64,000 nt of DNA from Achatina immaculata (Eukaryota > Mollusca > Gastropoda > Stylommatophora > Achatinidae): positions 58,642,964-58,706,963 of the forward strand of contig CM019692.1 in the NCBI GenBank assembly GCA_009760885.1, written 5' to 3'. The notes under the pieces were generated by a model. It saw only the letters and a program-made list of their open reading frames with translations, made no database searches and was not told the DNA's origin. A program made the translations under genes and the position numbers. This document shows positions 10,976-23,100 of the stretch, piece by piece. Position 1 is the stretch's first letter; each line of letters opens with the position of its first letter.

Positions 10976-11642
10976 CTTGGAACAGCGTAGGATGGAAGAA
11001 TAGTCTATAATTGTAGAATTACACTTTTTAAACATTTATTTTATGTAGTCCTTTTAAATGCTGTACTAAGTGACTGAAATGAAAGACTAATATGTGGTCT
11101 GTGGGGGTCCAAGTCTCTGATTTAATTACAGTTTGCAGGAAAAAAAAAACTGTTTTGAAAGTAATGAACAAGCATAATGTGTATAAGTCCAATATATATA
11201 TAAAAATGGCAACATGACTCACAGCACAGCAAGAAATTTCTATTAAATAAAATAAATAACTTCAAGAAAAGTGCACACTTATCATCTGCTATTATTATTA
11301 TCAGAGATGTTACTAGGAGAAAGAAATAAATGTTGTATGTAAATTAAAAGATACAGCTGGTACGGGCAACTGTAATTTCATAACTTCATTTTAAAAAGTT
11401 CAATTCACAGAATACAACAAAAACAAACTCGCAAAAATTTAATAAAACTTTTTTAACAACAAAAATGAATATGACAAAATAACAATCACAGTTATATTTG
11501 AAACAAAAGGGCTTGCATGTTACTGTTTAGTATTCTCACTCTCCAGCAAACCATACTCATAAGGCCAAAGTCTGTTTATTGTCATAGGCACTTATTTTGT
11601 TAAAAAACTGGTCGACCCTGAAAAATGTATATTTTTAATTGC
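10976..11642. other. AT-rich spacer, nothing recognised
   Basis: No open frame of substance, no repeat shared with the rest of the window. A few homopolymer A runs only. Confidence 0.5.
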
Positions 11643-11654
11643 ACATCAGATCTA

Positions 11655-12408
11655 TCCAGTGGTACCAGGTTCAGTCCCAGCAGTGGATTTTTTCTGGTAC
11701 ACACTGAAAATGGCCTGGGGTTCACCCAGCCTCTTCTTCTTCTTCTTCTTCATTCGCTTCTACCACCAAGATCGCCCCATGATCCTACTGAATTTACTCT
11801 TGTGGTCTTTGATTTGTCCTATGGTCCTCCTGTGGAGACTACTGGACATACTGATTAATCTTCACTTTATGCTTTCCATCACCTTTTCACAGTGGCGCCG
11901 CATGGCAACCCTAATTGCATTTTCACATTTTCTTCATTGGCTGGGAGGAGTTTCATCCCCACACATGGCAGCTGAAGAATCTTGCCAGCAGCGGGTTTTA
12001 AATCATTTTCCCTCTCTCAGATGAGCTACCAAACAAGACTCTCGTCTACCCGAAGCATCTGGTTTCAAGCGCCAGATATTCACCTCTGCCCCTTCTCCTG
12101 TCAGTTTGAACAGTTCCACCACGAGAAGGCTAGGAGCTGTCAGAAACTATTTGAGATGCACACCTTGGAGACATTTAATTGGAGTGGAGAGCGTATCCCC
12201 CACCCCACCTCCACCTATAACAGTCCTTAGAACAACCCAGCCTCTAAAAATCGGTACCAGAGAAATCTGGGAAGGTAAAGTGGCCAGGCATGATACTGAC
12301 CTCATCACACTTTCATGTGCTGAATGTCATGGAAAACACGGGCCTAACACCGTATTCCCCAATATGCCTTAATGGCATGGAAACGGGAATTTTACCTTTT
12401 TTACCGTT
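11655..12408 (+). repeat. 5'-truncated SINE, split by a retroposon
   Basis: SINE of the 32282 family, beginning at its B box (GGTACCAGGTTCAGTCCC) and continuing to the TTTTACC tail. A perfect 12-bp TSD (ACATCAGATCTA) is at 11643-11654 and 12409-12420. A 500-bp element is inserted between 11735 and 12234; without it the SINE body is continuous with other copies. Confidence 0.88.
11735..12234 (-). mobile_element. composite retroposon, short form (500 bp)
   Basis: Insert inside the SINE at 11655-12408, bounded by an 11-bp TSD (ACCCAGCCTCT at 11724-11734 and 12235-12245). In minus orientation it starts TGTTCTAAGGACTG and ends in a (GAA)n tail, the layout of a retroposed SINE-like element. Internally it has a tRNA-like segment at about 11985-12050 (minus: TAGCTCATCTGAG and a degenerate B box). 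It shares both ends and most of its body with the 1.5-kb element at 37887-39432. No long ORF. Confidence 0.82.
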
Positions 12409-12574
12409 ACATCAGATCTACAGCAAAGAAGAACTATAACTATTTCACAGGTTTAATGAAAAATCTTCTTGCTGGGCTTTGGGCCAAAATGTAATATGTC
12501 ATACACAGTTGATACGTGTTGTCATAATACTGTAAACATGAGATATCTTTAAAAAAAAAAAGCGACCTTTTTAA

Positions 12575-13277
12575 CTCTTTCCACTCGCGAGAGCCCCATA
12601 AGGGCCTTTGCGGTTTAGCAATGGCACCCTGCAGAGCCCTATGTGACACCGGAGTTTCTTTCGTAGAAAACATTATGTTACTTTTCATTTAACCAGTTAG
12701 AACTCTTCTGGATTTAAAGTTAAGCTAGTGTTTTAAGCCTTGTGGATAAAGACGCCATTTTTGAAACATAGATAGAGGGTAAAATTCAAGTTTATTTCGA
12801 GATTGAGTGGTAAAATGGTCACACCGACCAACTAGATCTAGCTTACTATATGTGTTTCTAGTAGCTGTAGATCTGTTAGATTTATTGGATGTCACAAAAA
12901 TCCATAAATATTGATTTTTCCGTGTTGAAATTTGAATGACTACGTATTCTATATTGGATTATGACACAGCTAAGGTAAGTATAAAGTAGATTTTCTTGTT
13001 CAGCCGTAAAATTTTTTTAGCGCCAAAAAATCGATCCATTGTTTCAGACCAGTTTTTTTCTTTTCTTTGTTTTTTTATGATAAATAACTTCATTTATGGA
13101 ATCTTCATTCATTTCCACTTATTTTAATGTGTGATACACACGTGTTGATCATGGAATTAATTTGGTACAATAACTTTTACACAGGGACCCCTTCTCGAAA
13201 ATGTCCGTGCCCTTCTCCAAAATGTCCGCGCCGTAAGAAACTAAGGAACATTTTGGAAGTAACACGGGTGGAAAGAG
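12575..13277. mobile_element. piggyBac-type MITE (703 bp)
   Basis: Flanked by TTAA at 12571-12574 and 13278-13281, the hallmark piggyBac target duplication. Terminal inverted repeats start CTCTTTCCAC. The right 250 bp (ATAAATAACTTCATTTATG, then AATGTCCG motifs) match the right end of the 3-kb piggyBac at 19894-22902. No transposase frame. It would have been mobilised in trans by a related transposase. Confidence 0.9.
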
Positions 13278-13389
13278 TTAATTAGTGTACCAATCAGCAC
13301 AGCTACTAAGCGGACCTAGCAGCAGGTCATGACAACAAACTGCCATTTTCCCCGTTCTGCTATGAGCATTAATTTCTGAGCTACATCCA

Positions 13390-15080
13390 CTGAAGTGAGT
13401 GTGTGCTGTTTGTCAGATTAGTGACAAAGTAACAATGAAGGAACTTGAAGAACAACATGTGTATGTGTGAAATTTTGCTGCAAACTTGGTTAACATTTAC
13501 AGAAACATGGCAGTTGCTTAATCAAGCATATCAGGAGGACTGTATGAGCCAAATGCAGTGCTATAAGTGGTTTAAGCATTTTAAAGAGGGCAGAACATAA
13601 AACAGGCATTGATTGGGTACATGAGACCCAGCTGGAAGCTCTTGATTTTGCAGATGACATAACTCTTATCAGTGACAATGTGAAATCAATGCAAGTAAAA
13701 ACTGATACCCTGTCTTCAATGGCTAGTAAAATAGGACTTGAAATTAACAAGGATAAAACAAAAATAATGAAAATTCTCATTAACCACAAAGGACAAATAT
13801 ATGTAGAAGGGACAGCTGTTGAAGAAGTATACCATTTTGCATATCTCTGCAGCTACATAGACCAGGATGGTCACAACAGAAAGGAAGTTAGAATTAGAAC
13901 TGCAAAAGCAGCACTGACCTTCAAGAATCTTGAGAACATATAGCATTCAAAAGTTATAAGCACAAAAACCAAGTTAAGATTATTAAATTCAAATGTAATA
14001 GCCACCCTCATTTATGCACGTGAAAGCAGGAAAATAATTAAAGAAATAGACAAGAAATTAGACTCTTGTGAAAACAAACGCCTAAGGAAAATACTGAGTA
14101 TAAAGTGGAATGAATTCAAGAACATGCAGAGATAAGATAGATGAGCAAACAACAACCTGTCTCACTGGGTGATCAGAAAAAGAAGATGGACATATGTCAG
14201 TCATGTGATGAGAAGAAACAATCAGAAGATTCCCAAACAAGCTATCAAGTGGAGCACAACAGGCCAAAGAAAATGAGGTCGACCACATGAAATTCTAAAG
14301 AGGACATTGTTAAGTGTGGCCAGTTCAGTGGGTGTAACATCCCTTGATGAGACTGAAAATCTCGCTGAAAACAGGAAATCTTGACGAACTACCATGCGGG
14401 CCTTATGTGATGTTTAGCGGCACGGGAAGGATGTAAGATGTAAGAACATGGAAGGTGAAGATCCCAGGCCTGGACAACCTTCGCATTAACAGACAACAAT
14501 GACTATTTTGAGAGAGTCTGTGCTGTGAATCACAGAAATCATTGTTTAACTGCCTGAGAAGTTGCTGATGGAGTGAGCACAGGGTATTTTTATCAAGTTT
14601 TGACTTAAGAATTTAGATGTATTGTGTCTGTGCAAAATTGGTGCTGCATATGCTGAATGACAGAAACAGAACTGCGTTGAAATCAGTCAGAAACTAGTTG
14701 CCAAAGCAAATAGTCATGAAACTTTCTTGAGAACATCATGAGATGAGGCATAGGTTTGTGATTATGATGTTGAAACCGAGATGCAATCTTTTTAGTGGGT
14801 AGGGAAAGGGTCTCCTCAACCAATTAACAAAATAGCATGGATGAGTCAGTCAAAGATCAAGGTGTTGCTGACTGTGGTATTTTTTATTGCAAAGGCATTG
14901 TCCACTATGAATTTGTACCATGTGGCCAGATGGTAAACAAAAAGTTGTACCAGGAAGTTTTAGCACATTTGAGGGATGCTGTGCACAGGAAAAGGCTGAA
15001 ATGTGGGTAGACTAGACTTGGATGTTGTACCATGATAGCTCACATGCCATTCCATTAGCTGCAGTTATCTGCACTTGTTC
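13390..15080 (+). pseudogene. mariner transposase relic, split by LINE-B
   Basis: Plus-strand mariner-family (SETMAR-like) transposase remnant. Residues like CMSQMQCYKWFKHFKEGRT (about 13535-13597) are the N-terminal HTH region. After the LINE-B insertion it resumes with EDPRPGQPS, KQNCVEISQKLVAKAN, a YDVETEMQS block followed by WVGKGSPQP, and a degraded HD motif near 15030. Frame breaks and stops are numerous and the C-terminal catalytic region is missing. It probably begins near 13290, right after the piggyBac MITE. Clear terminal inverted repeats were not identified. Confidence 0.75.
13599..14442 (+). mobile_element. LINE-B 3' copy in mariner
   Basis: 844-bp plus-strand LINE-B starting within the RT at GIDWVHETQLEALDFADD (catalytic box) and running to the tail GATGTAAGATGTAAG. 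Flanked by a short duplication AGAACAT (13592-13598 and 14443-14449). An 87-codon open stretch at 13680-13943 is followed by frameshifts, so it is older than the copy at 7027-8659. Confidence 0.88.
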
Positions 15081-16178
15081 CAGTCATGAATACTGCAAAC
15101 AATTAAAGGCAAAAATGCTTGAACAATTTTCTTAACATATTATCATATGTAAAAACTGGCCTATGCTGCCAGCAACTGGAAATAAATCAATAAGCACCTA
15201 CTTGAACTTTAAGTTTGAACACTTTTAAAATATGCAGTAAGCAAAATATTACAAATTTACATGTTAAGCAATTTTCTGTGTAAATAAAACTGCAAGAAAA
15301 GTTGATAATAAGATATAAAATTAGTATCCATAAAAAATGTATATATGCCGCTACTTCATGGTAAATAACAATTAAAATTATAGTGACATGTCATGAACAA
15401 AACAAAAATTAAAAGTTGCTGAGATGTGGTTTTTAAATGTTTGTGAAATTTTCTCTGCTGTCTAGAAGATCTAAGCAGTGAAGCGTCATGGAAACTACAG
15501 AAAAACAATTTTTACCATAAGCTGACAACTTTTTGTGGTTATATCATCAGACAGAGCCCAATAACAGGGTGCAGAAGGTTTTGGCATAATAAGCTTGGCA
15601 TTCTTGGAAGAAAGGCATCATGTCAATATGGAATTTGTTACAGTGGCTCTTCTAACTACTACTAGGTCACAGAAATAACAAGTGTCATCACATATAGGAA
15701 AAATGTCAGTCCTCACCATAATAGCCTTACTGTAGTAACACAGCATATTCAATACAGCATAAATGTGATGTAAGACTGCATCAACAGGATGCTGCTTCAA
15801 ATCATTACATTTAATAACCTATTCATCAGTAAAGTTCCCTGGGAACAACTGTGTTAAGAACAAGATTATCTTAACATAGTCTTCAAAGACAGGGAACATC
15901 AGATCTGTTTGCTTAAAAACTCTGACCTATTTCTGTAGCCCAGAAACCTGTAGCAGTCAATACTAATTATAAGTGTTATTTTTGTAAAATGTAATGTCAG
16001 GTTGGTGGACAGATTGGCGACATGGAGATCGCCGGCAGGGATGAGGAAAATATAGTGTGAAATCAGGACATCACAAGCCTATGGGTCTTTACAACAATGG
16101 CTATAAGAATGATGTAAACAGAGCCAGCAGACTACAGGTGGCAAGGAATGGATATCATTGAGGCACTCATCCAAAAGT
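15081..16178. other. spacer downstream of SLC22 gene
   Basis: AT-rich DNA without a supported gene. Faint repeat-like sequence begins near 15990 and runs into the shared repeat at 16180-16437. No recognised coding signal. Confidence 0.45.
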
Positions 16179-16179
16179 C

Positions 16180-16437
16180 TGAGTGTCTCTACTGAACTGT
16201 CTCAAAGCTGTCTGGATCTGACGTGAAGAAGGGGCTTAAGTACAGCCACCAGAGGCTGGAAAACAAAGTTTTGACCAGGCCAGCCTACACCATTGTCTTC
16301 ATGGCAGTCCAAGCAAGACCATAGTCTGCCCTAGTAAGGAAAGGTGCTGAAATCAGAGGTACCCAACCAAAAGGCGCATCACAAAAATCAGGGTATCACG
16401 CATCATCGTCAGTGTGCATACAAAGAAGAAGAAGATC
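16180..16437 (+). repeat. interspersed repeat with (GAA)n tail, copy 1
   Basis: About 130 bp (16318-16437) matches 47265-47390: CTGCCCTAGTAAGGAAAGG, AAATCAGGGTATCACGCAT and a tail AAAGAAGAAGAAG. The 5' limit is uncertain. The GAA-rich tail suggests a retroposed, non-autonomous element. Confidence 0.65.
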
Positions 16438-16758
16438 AGTAAAGTTGGCCAACAATCATAAATTTCAGCAGAAACAGGAATGCTTCAGTAACTTGGTTAA
16501 TGACAAAGAACTAACAACAGATTTAAAACAAGAAAATAGACTGCACAATACATAATCATAGCCACCACTGCTTTCATGATGAAAACAAAATAATTATAAA
16601 TAATAATTAGCACAAAATTCTACAACTAATCAACAATGAACTTTCATACAGGAATCTAGTTCAGGCAAATTTGCAGCAGATAATTTTAAAAATCATTTAA
16701 AAAACCTACCTGAAAGATGAATCAAATGACATCCCAACAAGACAAGAGAATGCCACCT

Positions 16759-16764
16759 TTTATT
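16759..16764 (-). terminator. candidate polyadenylation signal of SLC22 gene
   Basis: AATAAA on the minus strand about 215 nt after the stop codon. It is the most plausible of several AT-rich candidates. Only transcript data could confirm its use. Confidence 0.3.
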
Positions 16765-16978
16765 TCACAATCATACCATACTTTCTTATTCTTCTTAATG
16801 TGTTTTCATTTTTAATGACTATTAGATATTCCAAATAAGAATAAGATACTTAGTTCAGGATAGCTGAACATGAATGACTGGATATTAATTAATCACAATT
16901 CAGTATTTTTTTTTTCACAGATTACAACTTCTGCTACATAGCTATAGGAACTTTTTAAAAAACTACTCTATTAGTAAA

Positions 16979-17162
16979 CTAAATGCGGACAGTGGGTTTT
17001 TTCCCATTTTCTACTGCAGCATCGACAATTGTAGTTCCAGCCTGTTCATTAAACTCAGCGCTGTTTGCTTCTCTAGTCAGAGGCTGACATTCTTTGTTAT
17101 AAATGTTCCCAGTCATTTCTGTGTCAGATCCTTTCTGTCTGCTTTGGGACAGACTGTTAAAT
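16979..17162 (-). CDS. SLC22 exon 10 (cytoplasmic tail, stop)
   Basis: Acceptor TTCCAG|A completes Arg, then a hydrophilic 60-residue tail ending PTVRI and stop TAG at 16979-16981. The tail is Ser/Thr/Glu-rich and has no membrane segment. Only the splice-phase match supports it, since SLC22 tails are not conserved. Confidence 0.85.
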
Positions 17163-20100
17163 CTGGAAAGACATTAGCAAATTGTTAGAATGTATTAAAA
17201 AAGTGAGCTACACTGAACAGAAATCATTATATTTACTACAGTGGAATTATTTTCTCCTTCGAAAAAAAAAAACAAAAAAAAACATTAAACTGCTATTTCA
17301 ATAATGCTGAGGACTATAGTCACAACTTGACAGCACATAAATACTATATTGTAATTATATAACAATTTAACTAATAAACATGCAGTCAGCCAAACATAAG
17401 CCACAGAATCAACAAACAAGCAAGACTAAAGCAGCAGCACTTCCTTCCAACAGCATACTTACCAATAACCACCCAACCTATTAGTCACATGATGAACTCA
17501 TATTAACTACAAATGGTTTCTGACTTATGTTATTTATATGATCTACAACCATTTACATAAGTCAGGCCTTACTTTCTGTCATATTTACCCCACCACTTGC
17601 TCCCTCCTGCACATACATTTCTTCACCCATAACATACCCTATATCACAAACACATAAGCCATCAGGCATATAGTGTTTTATTAAAGAACAAAATGAGGGT
17701 GAAGGCTGTCCATTTTGGCAATCAGCAACCCATAGCTGATATGCTTGTGCCAGGGTTGGTGAACTATAGCTGACCAAGACCCTATCCTATCTTTCTGTTG
17801 GTACCCCTAGTAACAGGCCTAGCCTGGCTAACGGGGCAGCACCAAAGTCCCCAACACAGAAGAGTCTGCTAAAGTAGTATTGCACACCCAGTGCTTTCAG
17901 CTGCATCCAGGGACTGCTGTGACCCACTCCCAAGCTGACATGATGCTGTGCCTCAACATTTTCACCACATCAGCTGCAAAGAACATCTGCTCACAGTTCC
18001 AAGGAAGAAGAAGAAGAAGAAGAAGAAAGAAGGAAAAAGAATAAGAGAGAAGAAGAAGGAGAACAAAATAGAAGAAAGAACAACACCTATTGCACCTTAA
18101 CATTTCTTTATTATTACTGTCAACTTCATGCCTGTCATTTCTTCCATAGCCTCTTATGCAATCAATATTCATAGCTTACACCATGAAATCTTGTTCCTGT
18201 GCAGACGTCCACTTCATATTTTCATATCATTCTCAATTTCATCTCAAAGTCAATTGAAATAAGTTCTTGTGGACTGCTTCTTTTTTCCCCCTTCATTAGC
18301 TCTTCGACTGCCATAGTCGATATCGTGATAACATCCTGTTAGTCTAGTGACTGCCATGGTTGTTATAGCGATTTTGTTTTGTTGCAATGTAAAACTATTG
18401 TAAAACTTTTTACTGTACATGGTTTAACTGCACATGTCTGGTGACCTTTCATAGTTCAAATCAAAATGTGGCTAACAATTGAGCGAAATCGATGTGTTAA
18501 CGGAGAAATTTCAGTATTTATTGTATTTTTCGGAGGCATAAGGACATGTCCTATGACCCGACCACTGTTCCTGAACGTACCCCAAGTACATCTAGACCTA
18601 TTAAACGGACTGGAGAAGTAGTTAGATGGTTATTTCAGACATTATTTTAGGGAGAATGCCACCACACAACGAGATCGGACGAAAATTTAAGCAGATCTGG
18701 AAATCGCTGATGGTAAACATTGTACATCTAGGCATCGCCGATGGTAGGCACTACACAATTATCAGCTAAAATCATCACACTACTTCTTTTTTCCTAAAAA
18801 ACTCTTCATTTATGAAATCTTCTTACATTTACAACTATTTTCATGCATAATATGTATACTTTTAAAGTGGAAATACTTTGTACATTCACTTTTACAACTA
18901 TACCCCCTATACATATCAAGACACGCCCTTTTTGTGTGGCACTGACGGGAACATCCGCGTTTTTTTTTTCTGGGCACGAGAAGAGTTAGACCTAACAATC
19001 ATTCAATCTCCACTGGTGACAGCCCATTTCTCATGTTCTGTCTTACACATCTGGACTCTGAAACTATTTTTGCCAGACAAAAACAGATAATTCTAAATTT
19101 ATGGATATTCCTTACCCTCTAAAATTTAAAATTTTGGACTCTCCTTCATGTCATGCAGGATGTCCTTTTTTTTAAATTAAACTACCAAAATCTCATAAGA
19201 TTTATCTCCTATCTCTAACCAAATCTTTAATTTGGACATTATCTCACCTTCCCTAGGTGGGCTTGCTTGCACTTGCATTAACTTGACCTTAGCATATATT
19301 TGTAATGTTTTGTGTAAGGGCTTTCTGCAAACTTTGTGTCTGAAATTTCTTACATATTTATGTGAAGCAGCTTTACATATGTCAAAAGTCGTCTGTAATC
19401 AATATTTTATTTCATATGTGATCCATCATACCTTCCAAAGTTGATGGCATCATCAAGAGTTTCAGGCAGATGTCTGTTCAGTGTCTCAGGCAGCAGAAGG
19501 CACAAGAGACCACCAGCAACTGTAGACGCTCCAAATACAATCAAAGGAAGAGCTTGACCAAATCCACCACTGGCTAGTGTACTCTGCAGAATAAGAATTG
19601 TAGCATCATTTTATAAATGTTCATTCAATGAAATATTAAGAACATATAAACCTGTTTACTAGATTTAACAGAATGATACAACGATTTCTTCCAGTCTGAT
19701 ATTTACATAGAATGATTAAATTAAAGATTTACTTCTAGGCAAAATATGAAATAATGTGTTACAGGTGCTTCTTATTCTGTTCAGTCATGAAACAGAAAGT
19801 AATTCTGCCACTCTCAGCATTTCACTTAAAGTGAAAATACTATTCAACTATGTATTAAGCTGAAAAAAAAAAGAGAATTTATGCTCTTATTAACTCTTTC
19901 CACCCGTCTGGACCCTACAGGGGCCATGTTCGTTTTACGTCGGCAGCCTACAGGCCCCTATGGGACACCCTGTTTTGTTTCTTTCACATGTGAAATTAAC
20001 ATTTTAGTTAACGACTATCTGCGCATGCCAAAATCTTCCTTTACTTCTGGACACGCCGTTCGAAAAGGAGTTCTTTAAAAATTATCAAGAATTTGTGTTT

Positions 20101-23100
20101 TTCAGCGACATTTTCGAGACCGACTCAAAAAATGAACTCACCGACCAACTCGACAAATGTGACTGCATGTTATTCAGGTAGTGGTAGGCTTGTTAGAAAC
20201 AGTGCAAAGGCAGCTTTGAATTTATTTAAATGTATAGGTAACGGAAAGACCATAACTGAATCAAGTTCTCACGTGGATGAACCTGTAGTTAGTTTATCTG
20301 CCTATAGTGACGGTGACAGGCATAGTGAAAGTGACTCTGACAATGGCCCTACAGTTCTTTAGCTGGACCGAGCAACAGGATAAGTCCTCCACCTGTGAAA
20401 CGACCTAGAACTATTGTTTCTGTGGCTCAGAGAGAAAATAACAATCCAGTATCTAACTGGAGAGAAGCACAGGTGAATGATGAGCTAGGAACTCCTAGCA
20501 GCAGTGATCCTGGCAGTGGTATTCTGTTAGATGTTGGCCGTGAGCGGACACCACTGGGGTTTTTCTTTGCACTATTTACAATAGATATTTTGGACAATCT
20601 CATAGCCAGCAAAAATGCTTATGCTGTTATGAAACTTAGCCAAGCAGGTGATGGTAGTAATGATTCTGGATGGACACCTACTGGCCGCCATGAAATGTAT
20701 AAGTTCATGGCCACTATCATTTCCATGAGCATGCAACCTAAACCAAAACTCAGTGACTATTGGATCACCACAGGCCATCTGCAGTCACCATTTTTTAGGC
20801 AGATGTTTAGTAGGGATAGGTTTCTGATGATATACAGCACCATGCTGCATGTCGGTGAAGCTGATAGTAAAGGTAAAGCCAAAATTGAACCTTTTGTCAA
20901 TCAGCTGGTCGCATCTTTTCAGGCAGCCTTTTACCTTTTCAGAAACGTAAGTATTGATGAAATGGTAATTGGCTACAAGGGACGCTGGTGTCACAAGCAA
21001 TATAACGCTAGCAAGCCAGCCAAATATAACATCAAGACGTTTGGCCTTTGTGACTCCATCACAGGTTATGTGTTCAACCTGGTGATATATTTTGGGAAGC
21101 AAACCTCCTATGACCCTGCCACTGCTGACAGTCCAGGTCATGCTGTGAAAGTTTTTCAGACACTTTTGCAGCCAGTGAAGGCTTCTCATCATATATTTGT
21201 AGACAGGTTTTATACCAGTCTTCCTCTGGTTGATTATCTGCTGTCAAAAGGTCACAATTACACTGGGACCTTGAATATCTGTCGTAAGGGCTTTCCTCCG
21301 CAGCTGAAAACTCAGACACTTGAGGAAAACAAGCCTGTTTACCATGTCAGAGATGATGGTAAGATTCTCTGTGTTTCCTGGACAAACAAAAAGTCAAAGA
21401 AGCCTGTTCATGTGGTTACAACACATGGAAAAGCTGTCACTATTCCTCTTATTGAAGGACAACAAGAGGTCCAGAAACCAGAGATCATTCACACATATAA
21501 CATGTGTATGAATGGATGTGACAGAGCTGACCAAAAGGTTTCATACTATGGCATGCATTCTAGAAAGACAATAAAGTGGTGGAAGAAAATATTCAACTGG
21601 ATTTTGGAAATAACACAGGTGAATGCTCACACTTTATATTTGCTTTCAGAGAACCTTGGCAGGACTAACAAATTTCTGGTCTTCTTCAAGAACCAGGTTA
21701 TTGAAGGTTTGGTATCCTTGGCAGACAGCAGCTTCATTGCAGAAGTTAGTATGCCTGCTCCCAGGCAAACGGGAGCAGCAGCACATCCCCTTATCTCAGA
21801 ACGCTACCAAGGTGTTCATCTGACTGACATGAAAGATTTCCGTAAACGGTGTTTATACTGTTCGAGGCCAGACAAGAAAGTCCGCACCTATTACTACTGC
21901 ACTACGTGCTCGGACGAACCTCATCTGTGTCCAAAGAATTGTTTCCGGGCGTATCATAAGTCACATCGAGCATGATACCACTGCATTCTAGCACAAATAC
22001 TTCATCTGCCTGTGCTTTCTACATTTACTGTCTGAGCCACCCTTGACATCTCTGTCTAACCTGACCATTTTTACTCTGTAGGTGACTGATTTCTTGACTG
22101 AAGACAGCAGAAGACTAGTGTTTTTGCACTTGTATTGTATATATTGACAGCTAAATTAATTTTTTTTAATACTTTTTTATCATGTAAATATACTGTGTAC
22201 AGATCACATACTGACAGTTTTATACGAGCCTTCACCTCAGCCGACAGCAGCTCTATAACGGCCCTTTTCAGGGCCATCCAAATTTTCACAATTGGCAAGC
22301 ACTGGGTGTACACAAAATGAGTTCACATTGTTTTCTGTTGTGTTTGTGTTTTTGTTTGTTTGTAGGTCTGCAAATTTGTCCACAGTTTTTACACTTCATG
22401 TGAGGAATTCCATTTATCTTCATATTGTGTTTTTCACTTGAATATTTACAGCTGTAATGGTAAGTAGAAAACAATTTTATTTGTGCGTCATAATTCTTTT
22501 TTGGGCTGAAAAGAGATATAGTGTATATTAGATGTGATTCATTTGGATTTCACAACAAAATGTGCCAAAGTTGGATTTATATTCAGTTTTAATATATTCA
22601 GATTGAGGGTAAGTTGAACATACTTTTTTTTCTCAGTCCTAAATAATTTTTTTTTTTTTTTGCTCACAAACTTTTCTATTTTTTCTCAACAGTTCTCTTT
22701 CTTTGACAAATAACTACATTTATGAAATCCTCATTCATTTCTACTTATTTTGATATATGATACACTTATGTTGAACCCTGAATTAGTTTGTTAAAATTAA
22801 TTTTAGAGAGGGACCCAAAAATTATCGCAACACCCGCTCGATAATATAATGTCCGCCCGTACGCTGGTAATGTCCGCGGTTTTTTTTCCCAGGTGGAAAG
22901 AGTCAAGTAGCCAATGGCTAAACAATTGCCAAATTTATGTATGACCAAATTTAACTCCTTTCTATATTTTATCAATGATTTTTTTTGTAGACAAACTGAT
23001 TTTGGCATTACAGTCTTACATGGCTCAAGTTAAAAAAAAACCAATTTTCTTATCATTTACATGGAGGACAACAAAAAAAAACTGTCACGTTAGTTAATAA

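Noticed and set aside
11500..11625. Possible small host exon near AAGTCTG-rich sequence
   Set aside because: No splice-phase partner or conserved protein segment could be found.
20785..21192. Minus-strand ORF in the piggyBac
   Set aside because: Shadow of the transposase frame, without independent motifs.
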